Part shown: positions 1-7,303 of the stretch, in pieces
Layout of the letters: each line of letters opens with the position of its first letter
Numbering within the stretch: position 1 is the stretch's first letter
Made by a program: the position numbers and the translations under genes
Source: a virus
Virus record (IMG/VR): IMGVR_UViG_3300035698_017579
Coordinates: 1-21,005 of that record
Strand: one strand, 5' to 3'
DNA length: 21,005 nt
Notes under the pieces: generated by a model
Seen by the model: the letters and a program-made list of their open reading frames with translations, nothing else
What the model was told of the DNA's origin: nothing
The model's database searches: none

Positions 1-292
1 TGTCAGAATCCATGTAGAGAATATCCTGACAGCAACCGTAGTGGTCTTTAATAGCTCTCAATGCTACGTTCCTACCTCCGGCTATGCCTTTATTTTCCGG
101 AAGAGGAATGATGACATCCTTCATATCAGCATATTTTCCCAACTCTTCTAATGTCCCATCCGTTGACCCATTATCCACGGCCCATACTTTCAAAGGAATA
201 TCCGTTGACTTTCTCAGGAAGAAAAAGAACGGAGCAACGAACTCCACATTATTTCTGAACAGCACTTGGACATCTAATCTTTCTTTACCCAT
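1..292 (-). CDS. GT2 family glycosyltransferase, 3' part cut by window edge
   Basis: The first 97 codons of a minus-strand gene are present; its 3' end lies beyond base 1. GT2 transferases move a sugar from a nucleotide-sugar donor to an acceptor. The hallmarks visible are VDNGSTDGT (about residues 39-47, nucleotide-binding loop), NKGIAGGRN (about 66-74) and LYMDSD at the break, which fits the metal-binding DXD region. The ATG start at 292 overlaps the stop of the upstream transferase gene by 8 bases, so the two are translationally linked. The acceptor cannot be read from the sequence. The position downstream of the capsid gene suggests virion or host-surface glycosylation, which is inference. 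The family call is secure; the specificity is not. Confidence 0.85.
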   Translation of the reverse strand, partial: MGKERLDVQVLFRNNVEFVAPFFFFLRKSTDIPLKVWAVDNGSTDGTLEELGKYADMKDVIIPLPENKGIAGGRNVALRAIKDHYGCCQDILYMDSD

Positions 293-1115
293 AAATATTC
301 TTAACTCCTGCAGTTATCATCGTTTCGATTTCTGCTTGTATCCGTTTCGGGGTATATTTGAAAATATCCCAAAACCTTTTGTTAAAATACTGGCTTATTT
401 CTGTAAAATGTTCTCTATGCTCTTGGTCAGTTGAAAACAATAAATCCCATCGTCCCTTACATCTTGAATGGCCCAGATGAATGCCATGGTACCGGAAGAA
501 GGCATGTTTCGGCATCAACAGACCAGATTCATTTATCAGAGCCCAGAGGGCGTGCTGGTTATCTATCTTCCTAAAATGCTCGTTATAAAATTCCGATATG
601 TACACCTTTTTTCTCAGCATTTCCTTGAATTTAATCATAATGGGTGCCATGACACTCAGATATTCCTTCCTTTTGAAGAAATGCAGTCCGGTCATCCGGT
701 GTCCTCGCGTCTCTGGAGGGTCTATCTTATCCGTATTGGAATAATAGGTATCATTCTTAATCAAGACAGCTAAATGCTGGTCAAGAAGGCTCACAGGCTC
801 TTTGCCGAGCCATATATCGATGTCGCCAACGTAAATATAATCAAAAAGATTAAACTCTTCCGGATAATTAAGCCAACGAAGGCATTTCAGGGTGTCTGGA
901 TGGTCTGGGAATTCCGGAAAGCTATCTTCGACCACATGATAGTCACCGTCAAAATGTCTAAGAAGATATTTCACATCGGACGAGAGCTTGCCCTTATGTG
1001 ACACCAGACAGCTGTATTGGGGATATGCGTGAGAAAGAAAGTGAAAGAAATAGGGAATATAAGACTCATACGCTTCGTTCGTTACCATGTAAATACAGAA
1101 GAATTTACTTTTCAT
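285..1115 (-). CDS. Putative GT-A-fold glycosyltransferase
   Basis: A 276-residue protein. It opens with a beta strand (KFFCIYMVTNEAY) and carries YIYVGDIDIWLG at about residues 93-104, a DXD-type motif (D98, D100) typical of metal-dependent GT-A transferases that bind a nucleotide sugar. Further on are MTGLHFFKRKEYL (about 142-154) and an HALWALINESG segment (about 188-198), the usual layout of the acceptor half. The charged, aromatic C-terminal tail is unassigned. The ATG at 1115 has an AAAGG site about 9 bases upstream, and the stop overlaps the start of the next transferase. I do not recognise the exact family; donor and acceptor are unknown. The gene could modify phage particles or host surface glycans. 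Confidence 0.65.
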   Translation of the reverse strand: MKSKFFCIYMVTNEAYESYIPYFFHFLSHAYPQYSCLVSHKGKLSSDVKYLLRHFDGDYHVVEDSFPEFPDHPDTLKCLRWLNYPEEFNLFDYIYVGDIDIWLGKEPVSLLDQHLAVLIKNDTYYSNTDKIDPPETRGHRMTGLHFFKRKEYLSVMAPIMIKFKEMLRKKVYISEFYNEHFRKIDNQHALWALINESGLLMPKHAFFRYHGIHLGHSRCKGRWDLLFSTDQEHREHFTEISQYFNKRFWDIFKYTPKRIQAEIETMITAGVKNIYG

Positions 1116-1168
1116 AGTCCGTAACCTTTTCTTTCAAGCAATGTGCATGGCGAGAAAAATCTCCTACT

Positions 1169-1378
1169 TTAAAACCTATCCTTTTGATTTCCGCATTTTG
1201 GAAAAAAACTCATACCACACGTACAGAAAATAGTTTTTACCACAGTAAAATTTTTCTCTGTCCAGACAGCGATAAAATGGGTTGGATTTAATTCAAGGTG
1301 AGCAGAAACTTTATCTGAAGCTTGTATTTCAGAAACTTTCTTGCCTACATCATTGTAAATATTAATGATTTTTTTCAT
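1169..1378 (-). CDS. Hypothetical small protein with Cys-rich C-terminus
   Basis: A 69-residue protein of unknown function. Its C-terminus has a CTCG motif and a further PKCG, so three cysteines that could bind a metal, though no full four-ligand finger is visible. The first 45 residues look like alternating beta strands (NIYNDVGKKVSEI and HFIAVWTEKNFTVVKTIF). The start lies 2 bases after the stop of the upstream gene, with only a weak GGGG ribosome site, so it probably relies on coupling. It belongs to the same run as the glycosyltransferases. The gene is likely real from spacing and strand; no function is proposed. Confidence 0.55.
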   Translation of the reverse strand: MKKIINIYNDVGKKVSEIQASDKVSAHLELNPTHFIAVWTEKNFTVVKTIFCTCGMSFFPKCGNQKDRF

Positions 1379-1380
1379 AA

Positions 1381-1851
1381 TTAAAGCCCCGGCACTTCGT
1401 TGATTGCTTCTGGATTTGGTTTAGCAACTCTTTCTTTACAATAATTACAGACGGTATGATGGTCACCATCTTCCATGAATATAAGAACAGCTTGCTGTTG
1501 ACAGGTATGGCATAAACAAATAGCAACTGACTCAATATTCTCTAAAATTATAGCTGATTTTCCGTTTACCATTATATTACTGATGTTTTGAACTCCTCCT
1601 TCAACCGCCCAATTCACTTTTGGAGATTCATTAACACTCAACATATCTTTCCACCAGACCGTTCCTAATCTTATGTCATCTGTGGGAATAAAGGATTTGA
1701 AGATAATGCCTTTTCCGTCGTGATGACGGATTTCTACGACATAAGGAAGGTGATAAATTCTAGCCCATTCGATGGCTAATTCTATCTGTTTTTCTTGGCT
1801 AAAATGTACCAATAGACTTTTAAAAAATCTTCTAAGTTTTTTCATTTCCAT
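1381..1851 (-). CDS. Hypothetical protein with C-terminal zinc-ribbon-like cysteines
   Basis: A 156-residue protein. The N-terminus is basic and helical (MKKLRRFFKSLLVHF). The middle looks beta-rich (YVVEIRHHDGKGIIFKSF, SAIILENIESVAICLC). The C-terminal third carries CLCHTC (about residues 113-118) and CNYC (about 135-138), two CXXC-type pairs that could form a zinc ribbon. It overlaps the end of the GT9-methyltransferase gene by 20 bases. Two ATGs (1851 and 1845) share an AGGA site; I chose the first, and the second is equally possible. Not recognised as a named family. It may be an accessory factor of the sugar-transfer cluster, but only position suggests this. Confidence 0.65.
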   Translation of the reverse strand: MEMKKLRRFFKSLLVHFSQEKQIELAIEWARIYHLPYVVEIRHHDGKGIIFKSFIPTDDIRLGTVWWKDMLSVNESPKVNWAVEGGVQNISNIMVNGKSAIILENIESVAICLCHTCQQQAVLIFMEDGDHHTVCNYCKERVAKPNPEAINEVPGL

Positions 1852-3595
1852 TTATCCTATCAAAAGCAAGTACAATCATGTCATCTTTGCCGTCTCGCTG
1901 AACCATGTTGTGGTCTATTCCCCAGAGATGCATCTTAATATCCCTGAAAGGTTGTGCGATTGGCATTGATATGATTATTTTTCCATCCGGCTTACATACT
2001 CTTTCAAGTTCTGCCAGACCACTTGCCATTGAAGGAATATGCTCTAAAACTTCTCCGCACATTACCGTGTCGAAAGAATTGTCTGGAAAAGGCAGTTTGT
2101 TTACGTCGCCATAAACGGCATTCAACCCTTTCTTCAACATCCTATTTAAGCGAATCTTTGATATCTCTACTCCTGTTACTTCGTAGCCTCTTTTAAGAAG
2201 GACCTCAATACAGTACCCGTCACCGGCACCAACCTCCAAAACCGACTTTCCCTTGACCGCCTGCATCATAGTGTGCACTCTGTCCCATTGGCACTGTTCC
2301 GACTGGTAATGGGCTTCGTCAAGATAAAGTTCTGTCGCAAATTTCTCGTTGACATCTTGGGGGTCTATGACCTCTTTTTTTGTAGTAATGGGTCCCAGTT
2401 TCCTAAGTTCGACTACGGCCTTCAGTACCATTTCCGGAGTAATTGCGTTCATGCACTTAATAGGATATCCGAATTTCTGCGGACACTCTCTCCACCATGT
2501 ACCTTCTGACCACCACTTGCCTTTGCATTTAAAGGGTGTTTCTATATTAATATTTTCTTTGTATCCAAAATAATGAATCGGAGTAGGCCCGAACATCACA
2601 ATGCTTCTCGTTCCAACAGCTCTTGCCATGTGAACAAGCCCACCTTCGGTATCGATATGGAATTCGGCTTTTGATAATATAGCCGCGGATTGTTTCATCG
2701 TGCATCTGCCCGTAAGGTCAACCACTCCTTCGATAACAGACTCACATTTTGCTCCGACCTGAACAACTTTGTAGTCCATCTCTTTCAGGGCTTTTACTAC
2801 CTCTACCCACTTCTCGTCTATCCAGCACTTTGTCTGTCGTCCCGCATCTGAACCATTGTGTATAGTAACAAATCCGGAGCCTTCAAGAAGTGTTGCCAGA
2901 GTAAAATCATCCAGCGTGAGAGCCATCATCAGGTCATCATCAGAACCCTGAAGGTCAGCTGTCAACCGGCCTAAATCTCTTTCGTTGAAATTAATTGACT
3001 TACTCAATGCATAATTCTTATCTGGGAACTCGTGATAATAATCATGGTAGGGTGCATAAAGAATATCTGTTATGGCTTTTTCTCTTGCAAATCTTTTCTC
3101 ATCTTTATAAAAAACTTTCGTCACATACCGGTTGTCGTAGACAATATCATATCCAGCATCTACCACTTTCGGAGTAAGATTTTCCCAGCATGCATTCTTT
3201 GCCTGAACAATCCTGTCGACAGAAGGATTGCCAATCACCGCATCATATCCGGCTTTATCTCTTAAATAAATTGTGACTTCTGATTTGGGATATTTACGTT
3301 TAACCGCGGTCGCCAACATAGCAAGAATAATAGAATCCCCGACACCACCTATTCGGATTATTGCTATGCGGAGTTGGTCTGGATTTGTTTTGACGGCAAG
3401 TTTAAATGTTTCGGGTGTTTCAGTTTTTCTTGGAGGAAGAGCAAGCCCTTTGTCATCAAGCAGGTCGGCTTCTCCTGTTACTGTGACAAGGCGATGAGCT
3501 ACGGCCGCGGTAACATCATAAATAATATTGGCTTCATAGGTTTGGTCGTTATAAGAATGCTCACCGTGTTTTCTTTTTAAGCGAATGCGAGGCAT
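1832..3595 (-). CDS. GT9-like glycosyltransferase fused to class I SAM methyltransferase
   Basis: A 587-residue three-part protein. Residues 1-50 resemble the short proteins often encoded just after phage capsid genes (DUF7210-like, from memory). Residues about 76-400 look like a GT9 transferase (ADP-heptose:LPS heptosyltransferase family): IAIIRIGGVGDSI (77-89), a second Rossmann half with FVTIHNGSDAGRQTKCW, and DTEGGLVHMARAVG plus MFGPTP at the donor site. Residues about 449-587 are a class I methyltransferase with SAM motif I VLEVGAGDG (452-460), an acidic end of strand 2 (GVEIS), and CGEVLEHIPS (513-522). It is the first gene after the capsid gene, with a GAAGGA ribosome site. It stops with TAG. 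Sugar donor, acceptor and methylated group are unknown. Whether the two activities act on one glycan is inference. Confidence 0.8.
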   Translation of the reverse strand: MPRIRLKRKHGEHSYNDQTYEANIIYDVTAAVAHRLVTVTGEADLLDDKGLALPPRKTETPETFKLAVKTNPDQLRIAIIRIGGVGDSIILAMLATAVKRKYPKSEVTIYLRDKAGYDAVIGNPSVDRIVQAKNACWENLTPKVVDAGYDIVYDNRYVTKVFYKDEKRFAREKAITDILYAPYHDYYHEFPDKNYALSKSINFNERDLGRLTADLQGSDDDLMMALTLDDFTLATLLEGSGFVTIHNGSDAGRQTKCWIDEKWVEVVKALKEMDYKVVQVGAKCESVIEGVVDLTGRCTMKQSAAILSKAEFHIDTEGGLVHMARAVGTRSIVMFGPTPIHYFGYKENINIETPFKCKGKWWSEGTWWRECPQKFGYPIKCMNAITPEMVLKAVVELRKLGPITTKKEVIDPQDVNEKFATELYLDEAHYQSEQCQWDRVHTMMQAVKGKSVLEVGAGDGYCIEVLLKRGYEVTGVEISKIRLNRMLKKGLNAVYGDVNKLPFPDNSFDTVMCGEVLEHIPSMASGLAELERVCKPDGKIIISMPIAQPFRDIKMHLWGIDHNMVQRDGKDDMIVLAFDRINGNEKT

Positions 3596-3616
3596 TTCGT
3601 TCCTTCGGTTTCAAAT

Positions 3617-3673
3617 GTGGGCAGGGCCGGAGCCCCACCCATATTTATATTATCCACACTCTTATGCAGAGTG
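3617..3673 (-). terminator. Two hairpins after the capsid gene, possible attenuator or mRNA stabiliser
   Basis: Directly at the capsid stop codon is a perfect 6-bp hairpin (CACTCT/AGAGTG, 3657-3673), followed after an A/T-rich spacer by a GC-rich hairpin closed by GTGGG/CCCAC (3617-3638). Neither is followed by a run of U on the minus strand, so this is not a classical intrinsic terminator. It may protect the 3' end of the capsid message or reduce read-through into the glycosyltransferase genes. Confidence 0.3.
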
Positions 3674-4615
3674 CTTAATTGCATAACCTTCGACTGCGGC
3701 TGTTTCTTCTTCCAGCTTGAAGTCGGTTCTCAGAGTCATCGTAACTTCGATGATTCTCTTCCGCGGAACTCTCTCGAATTCATAAGTGATATCTCTGTGA
3801 ATACCCCAAACGATGTTTGAAGGCTTTATCAGGATAGCATATGAACCGTTAGATGCCGGAGAAGCATCACCGATGTTATAAGTCGTCATCGCAGGAACTC
3901 TACGTACAGGAATACCATTGTACATAGGCTCTACGTTTTCCACAAGATAGCGAGTGAAAGCAGAATCAACGTTCTTGTCAGCAAGAGCCTTGACATAATC
4001 AAGCTTTGCTTTATGAGAAACGTAGAATCTCCACTGAGCCTCGTTCTTGAGGAATTTACCCGGAAGGACTTTGAGAATCTTGTTCAGAATAGTATCTGAA
4101 AGAGTACCGCTCGCACCGTCAACCGTGTAAGTCGTAATCTGTTTCAGAAGACCATCAAGAATATCAAGATAACTCGATGTTGCTCCGGTTGTGCTACCGT
4201 GAATCAGAAGTTTCTCCAATTCAAAGGCAACCTCTTCAGTCGTCATTGAGAGAATCGTATCGAAAAGATTTGAACCTTCGATAGAATCTTCGAGGGCATC
4301 ATAACCGATATCAATAGCCACAATGATTTCCTGTGCATCAAGAGTAACTTTCGATGCAGTAGGCTTACTCGTTGTTGACGGTACTGTACCGACGGCATTA
4401 GGGACCTGAAGAATATCAGAACCCCAAGCAAGTTTGTCAATCTGACGTTTGTTCGCCTTCATAGGAACTTTGCGTACTTCGGGCAGGATGATTGATTCAT
4501 CAATCACGGCCTGCACAAACTTAGCAGCTTGGTCCGGAGAAAGCAATCCACCAGACGCAAGGTCTGACGTAGTAAACGCTTTCTCAAGAATTTCATCTAT
4601 GGTAAGTTTACCCAT
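3662..4615 (-). CDS. Major capsid protein, HK97-type fold
   Basis: A 317-residue protein with the look of an HK97-fold major capsid protein. It has a helical N-terminal arm (TIDEILEKAFTTSDLASGG), a spine-helix region ending near LPEVRKVPMKANKRQIDKL, and the typical middle with a long acidic helix (IGYDALEDSIEG, then TEEVAFELEKLLIHG). The C-terminal half reads like the A domain, with IPVRRVPAM, YAILIKPSNIVWGIHRDI and the closing strand VTMTLRTDFKLEEE. It assembles the icosahedral head around the scaffold. The ribosome site AGGAGG is the strongest in the head module, as expected for an abundant structural protein. Upstream are scaffold and protease, which supports the call. The N-terminal arm is short, so there is probably no long cleaved delta domain. 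Confidence 0.85.
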   Translation of the reverse strand: MGKLTIDEILEKAFTTSDLASGGLLSPDQAAKFVQAVIDESIILPEVRKVPMKANKRQIDKLAWGSDILQVPNAVGTVPSTTSKPTASKVTLDAQEIIVAIDIGYDALEDSIEGSNLFDTILSMTTEEVAFELEKLLIHGSTTGATSSYLDILDGLLKQITTYTVDGASGTLSDTILNKILKVLPGKFLKNEAQWRFYVSHKAKLDYVKALADKNVDSAFTRYLVENVEPMYNGIPVRRVPAMTTYNIGDASPASNGSYAILIKPSNIVWGIHRDITYEFERVPRKRIIEVTMTLRTDFKLEEETAAVEGYAIKHSA

Positions 4616-4630
4616 TCTAATTACCTCCTG

Positions 4631-4671
4631 TTCTTCTGTAAAAATTCAGTTACTTTTTGCTACCAGAAGAA
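4631..4671 (-). promoter_or_regulatory. Imperfect hairpin just upstream of the capsid ribosome site
   Basis: In the 77-base gap before the capsid gene, TTCTTCTG (4631-4638) is perfectly complementary to CAGAAGAA (4664-4671). The interior can extend the stem with an A-run facing a T-run. On the RNA this hairpin ends 4 bases before the AGGAGG site, leaving the site open. Hairpins in this position can act as 5' stabilisers or mark processing sites. No promoter is visible in the gap. Confidence 0.35.
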
Positions 4672-4692
4672 AGGCAGTGTTACCCGCTTCTC

Positions 4693-5127
4693 TTATTTCT
4701 TTTCTCTTTTGGAATTGTCTTTCAACATTTTTCCAAATACATCTTCAGTCGAAACATTCCCGGCACCATCGTCAGTCTTTGACTTCTTGAGGCCGAACTT
4801 TTCGGCAATCTTGCCAACAGTCTCAGTCTGAGTTGCTACTGCTTCTTCAAGTGATTTCAGGCGAGTTTCTTCAGCGTCTTTAGCCGTTTTTTTCACAGCT
4901 TCTGCTTCCTCAGTCTCTTTCTTTGCTTTTTCAGCTTCGACTGCGGCTGCTTCGTCTTTGGCTTTCTGGGCTACGACAGCCTCATCTTTCGCTTTTGCGA
5001 TTTCTTCATCCGTCTGAACGAGGCCCTTATCATGCAGAACTCCTTCGGTAACGTCCTGTCTTTTGACGAGGGCGTCGATAGAATCAGAAATAGTAGTGAG
5101 TTTTTCCATAACTTCTTTAAGTTCCAT
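4693..5127 (-). CDS. Possible nested scaffold product from an internal start
   Basis: Inside the 496-residue gene, in the same frame, an ATG at 5127 (MELKEVMEKL) is preceded by GGAGG at 5136-5140 with an 8-base spacer, an almost ideal ribosome site. It would make a 144-residue protein that is nearly all coiled coil plus the Lys-rich tail, the expected shape of a phage scaffold. This mirrors lambda, where scaffold Nu3 is made from an internal start in gene C. What is seen is the ribosome site and the domain boundary; that the start is used is inference. Confidence 0.45.
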   Translation of the reverse strand: MELKEVMEKLTTISDSIDALVKRQDVTEGVLHDKGLVQTDEEIAKAKDEAVVAQKAKDEAAAVEAEKAKKETEEAEAVKKTAKDAEETRLKSLEEAVATQTETVGKIAEKFGLKKSKTDDGAGNVSTEDVFGKMLKDNSKREKK

Positions 5128-6183
5128 TAACTCATCCTCCTTTTTGAGTTTTTCTGAAAAACTGTCTTCTGCTTCCAATATAATATCCGAAAGCAGTGTA
5201 ACAACGTCCTTCAGCTTATTCAATCTTCGACCAGAGATAATCCGGCCTACCTTTTCAAAACCTTTCTCGATTTTGTTTGTTTCCATTATCTTCGGATAAT
5301 TTTCAATGATAAATCCCTGAAATACCGAGATAATTTTCTTCAATGTTCCTTTTCTGTCTGCAAGCCCTTCGTATCCCGCGACGAGATAAAAAAGGTTACT
5401 CTTCAGATAGTTAAAAGCTTCCGACGTAACGCTATAATACAAGCCTTGCCTGAATGATGTCGCAACGTCTTCGGTGGTGAGACCGTCTGCTTTTTCGTCT
5501 GTGTTTCTTTTTTCAATATTATACAACTTAATAAGAACATCGTTTACGATAGAATAAAAGTCTTTAAAAATTCCTTTAAGGGTCTTTTCGAGATTTCCTT
5601 CTTCCGTAATTACTGCATCCAGAAGAGTATATTGCAGAACATCTACTGCTGTATCCACACTGCGTAAAGCAAAACTACGAGCAAAATCTGATTTCTCAAT
5701 CAGAAGACTCTTTGCCATTATTTCAGGGAAAATCATATCCATCTTTTCGTAATACTTTCTGCAGTCGGATATAATCTTTTCCTTTTGTTCTTCGGTCTCA
5801 GAATCATCTCTTCCTACACCGAATACTTCCTGAACAATTGAGAAAATAGCTTTCGGAACAGCCACGAGCTCACCGTCTATTACGTCGGCAAACAAATACT
5901 TGAACGTAGTTCTTTTTTCTTCTTCGTTTACATCTGTTACCATGTAAGCTTGTCCATATTTTTCCATATCACCGTCAGCCCATTTACAGACTCTTTCTTC
6001 GGCTTCTGAAATTATAAACCCTCTTTCCTTCTCTGTTAAGGGAAGGAGTGTATCATTTTTCTCTTCATGCTGGTTAAAGCGTTTGAAGAGCAATATCTCC
6101 GCTTCAGGTACAGCAGGTCTGTCAACGATTGCTATTCGGTCAACTCTGTCAGCATGTAGGCGAAATTTAGCTGTTGGGCTCAA
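4693..6183 (-). CDS. Capsid assembly/scaffold-type protein with XkdF-like N-terminus
   Basis: A 496-residue protein. Residues 1-35 carry RVDRIAIVDRPAVPEAEIL, a segment typical of XkdF-type protease-scaffold proteins. Residues about 65-150 contain KWADGDMEKYGQAYMV, FADVIDGELVAVPKAI and a CRKYYEKM end, a block seen in phage proteins linked to head proteases. The middle (about 150-340) is helical and unassigned. Residues about 350-470 are a Lys/Glu/Ala-rich coiled coil, as in scaffolds, ending in a Lys-rich tail. The start is TTG at 6183, inside the upstream protease gene's final TTGA, with GGAGG 6 bases away. The location between protease and capsid genes supports an internal scaffold role. A nested start inside the gene is listed separately. 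Confidence 0.75.
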   Translation of the reverse strand: MSPTAKFRLHADRVDRIAIVDRPAVPEAEILLFKRFNQHEEKNDTLLPLTEKERGFIISEAEERVCKWADGDMEKYGQAYMVTDVNEEEKRTTFKYLFADVIDGELVAVPKAIFSIVQEVFGVGRDDSETEEQKEKIISDCRKYYEKMDMIFPEIMAKSLLIEKSDFARSFALRSVDTAVDVLQYTLLDAVITEEGNLEKTLKGIFKDFYSIVNDVLIKLYNIEKRNTDEKADGLTTEDVATSFRQGLYYSVTSEAFNYLKSNLFYLVAGYEGLADRKGTLKKIISVFQGFIIENYPKIMETNKIEKGFEKVGRIISGRRLNKLKDVVTLLSDIILEAEDSFSEKLKKEDELMELKEVMEKLTTISDSIDALVKRQDVTEGVLHDKGLVQTDEEIAKAKDEAVVAQKAKDEAAAVEAEKAKKETEEAEAVKKTAKDAEETRLKSLEEAVATQTETVGKIAEKFGLKKSKTDDGAGNVSTEDVFGKMLKDNSKREKK

Positions 6184-7094
6184 TTGGCACCTCCAATTTT
6201 CTCACGTTTACCTGCTATCCTTACGGAAAAAGCTTTATATTTTCCCGATAGAACTTTATTCCAGACTTCGTCGTCATTAATATGAATGGCTCCGAACCAA
6301 GTCCCTTTAGTCAGCTTCTTGCCTTGATATTCCAAATCATCTACCCAAGCAATGCTGGATTCCACGATATCTGCATCCATTGTTGTTTTGGCATGCATCT
6401 CGTCTATGTCGCGGTAGTCCTTGATAAAGCCGTGAGCTACCTTTTCAATATCTTCTGCTGATATAACATCTCCATCATGGTCCGGTGTCTCAGGTACGAG
6501 AAATACTCCGTAAACAAGATGTTTCTGCTTATCAACCTTTATTATTTTCTCATCAGCGTCATCTTTCTTTGCTGTCAGCTTGCTGTCGCATTTCGGACAA
6601 TCCTCAGTACTACAGGCCTGACCCTCGGTCTTCTTCTGCTCGGCTCCGCAGTCGGGACAGATACACATGGCATCATTCGTATCATCGCCCTCAGCCTTAA
6701 TCGTATAATTCCATCCGGTCGTTGCTTCGTAGATATCTTCTTCAAGAATAAATGAATCAGATTTTGGATAATAAGTCTCCATAGGCATAGCCATGAACTC
6801 ATCCAAAGATGAACGAGCAATTACTTTAAGGAAATCGACTTCTTGGTCTACATACTGCGGAGTAAAAGAATCATATTTCTGAGAAAAATCCTTTGTTTGG
6901 ATGACTGCCTTCTCCAAAGTCCAGTTTTTGTTCTTAGCATAGAAATACGAGATAATGGAATCATCATCTTTACAGAAAAGAGCTTTTATACCCTTATCTT
7001 TATCAATCGTAAGCACTCTCACATTATGGTTTAAGTGCTTTCCTTCGTGTCCTTTTACGGTCACTCTGATGTTTTTGTCTTTTTCTTCGAGCAT
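6180..7094 (-). CDS. XkdF-type prohead protease with zinc-ribbon insert
   Basis: A 304-residue protein. The C-terminal part (about 188-300) matches the XkdF/S78-like serine protease layout: LVYGVFLVPETPDHDGDVIS, then AEDIEKVAHGFIKDY, a candidate catalytic His in DEMHAKT, VESSIAWVDD, KGTWFGAIHI, and a candidate catalytic Ser in YKAFSVRI. These enzymes cleave scaffold and capsid during head maturation. Residues about 143-172 hold a four-Cys zinc ribbon (CICPDCG, then CSTEDCPKC) ahead of the protease. Residues 1-120 are unassigned. A promoter with an extended -10 lies directly upstream, and the next gene starts inside this stop. The catalytic assignments come from motif position only. Confidence 0.75.
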   Translation of the reverse strand: MLEEKDKNIRVTVKGHEGKHLNHNVRVLTIDKDKGIKALFCKDDDSIISYFYAKNKNWTLEKAVIQTKDFSQKYDSFTPQYVDQEVDFLKVIARSSLDEFMAMPMETYYPKSDSFILEEDIYEATTGWNYTIKAEGDDTNDAMCICPDCGAEQKKTEGQACSTEDCPKCDSKLTAKKDDADEKIIKVDKQKHLVYGVFLVPETPDHDGDVISAEDIEKVAHGFIKDYRDIDEMHAKTTMDADIVESSIAWVDDLEYQGKKLTKGTWFGAIHINDDEVWNKVLSGKYKAFSVRIAGKREKIGGAN

Positions 7095-7113
7095 TCTCTA
7101 CCTCTCTTTTTCT

Positions 7114-7141
7114 ATTATACCATAGTATATTATGATTTCAA
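7114..7141 (-). promoter_or_regulatory. Sigma70-type promoter with extended -10 upstream of the protease gene
   Basis: On the minus strand TTGAAA (7136-7141) is followed by a 16-base spacer and TATAAT (7114-7119), preceded by TGG, giving an extended -10 (TGNTATAAT). The predicted start near 7107 leaves a leader of only about 13 bases that begins at the GAGAGG ribosome site. This would let the protease, scaffold and capsid genes be expressed more strongly than packaging genes upstream. Confidence 0.65.
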
Positions 7142-7144
7142 CAT

Positions 7145-7303
7145 CTAATAATTCGTGTCGTCAAACCGTCTCCCAATGGCTCTCCTACAATTTACCGACC
7201 CACACTTGGGGCATTTTACTATCTCAAGCTCCTCGTAGAGCATAAACCGCGTACCATCAATCATGCAGATATATAAAAACCTTCCTTGGCTTCTCTCATT
7301 CAA
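7145..7303 (-). CDS. Small zinc-ribbon protein, TTG start
   Basis: A 52-residue reading frame overlapping the end of the minor head gene by 8 bases. It ends with EIVKCPKCGSVNCRRA, a Cys-rich ribbon motif with three cysteines visible (CXXC plus one), like the small Com-type zinc fingers found in phage head and tail operons. The start TTG at 7303 has an AGGTGAGG site just upstream; an in-frame ATG at 7264 has no site. The frame is open across its whole length and ends just before the protease promoter. It may bind RNA or DNA, but that is by analogy only. Confidence 0.55.
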   Translation of the reverse strand: MNERSQGRFLYICMIDGTRFMLYEELEIVKCPKCGSVNCRRAIGRRFDDTNY

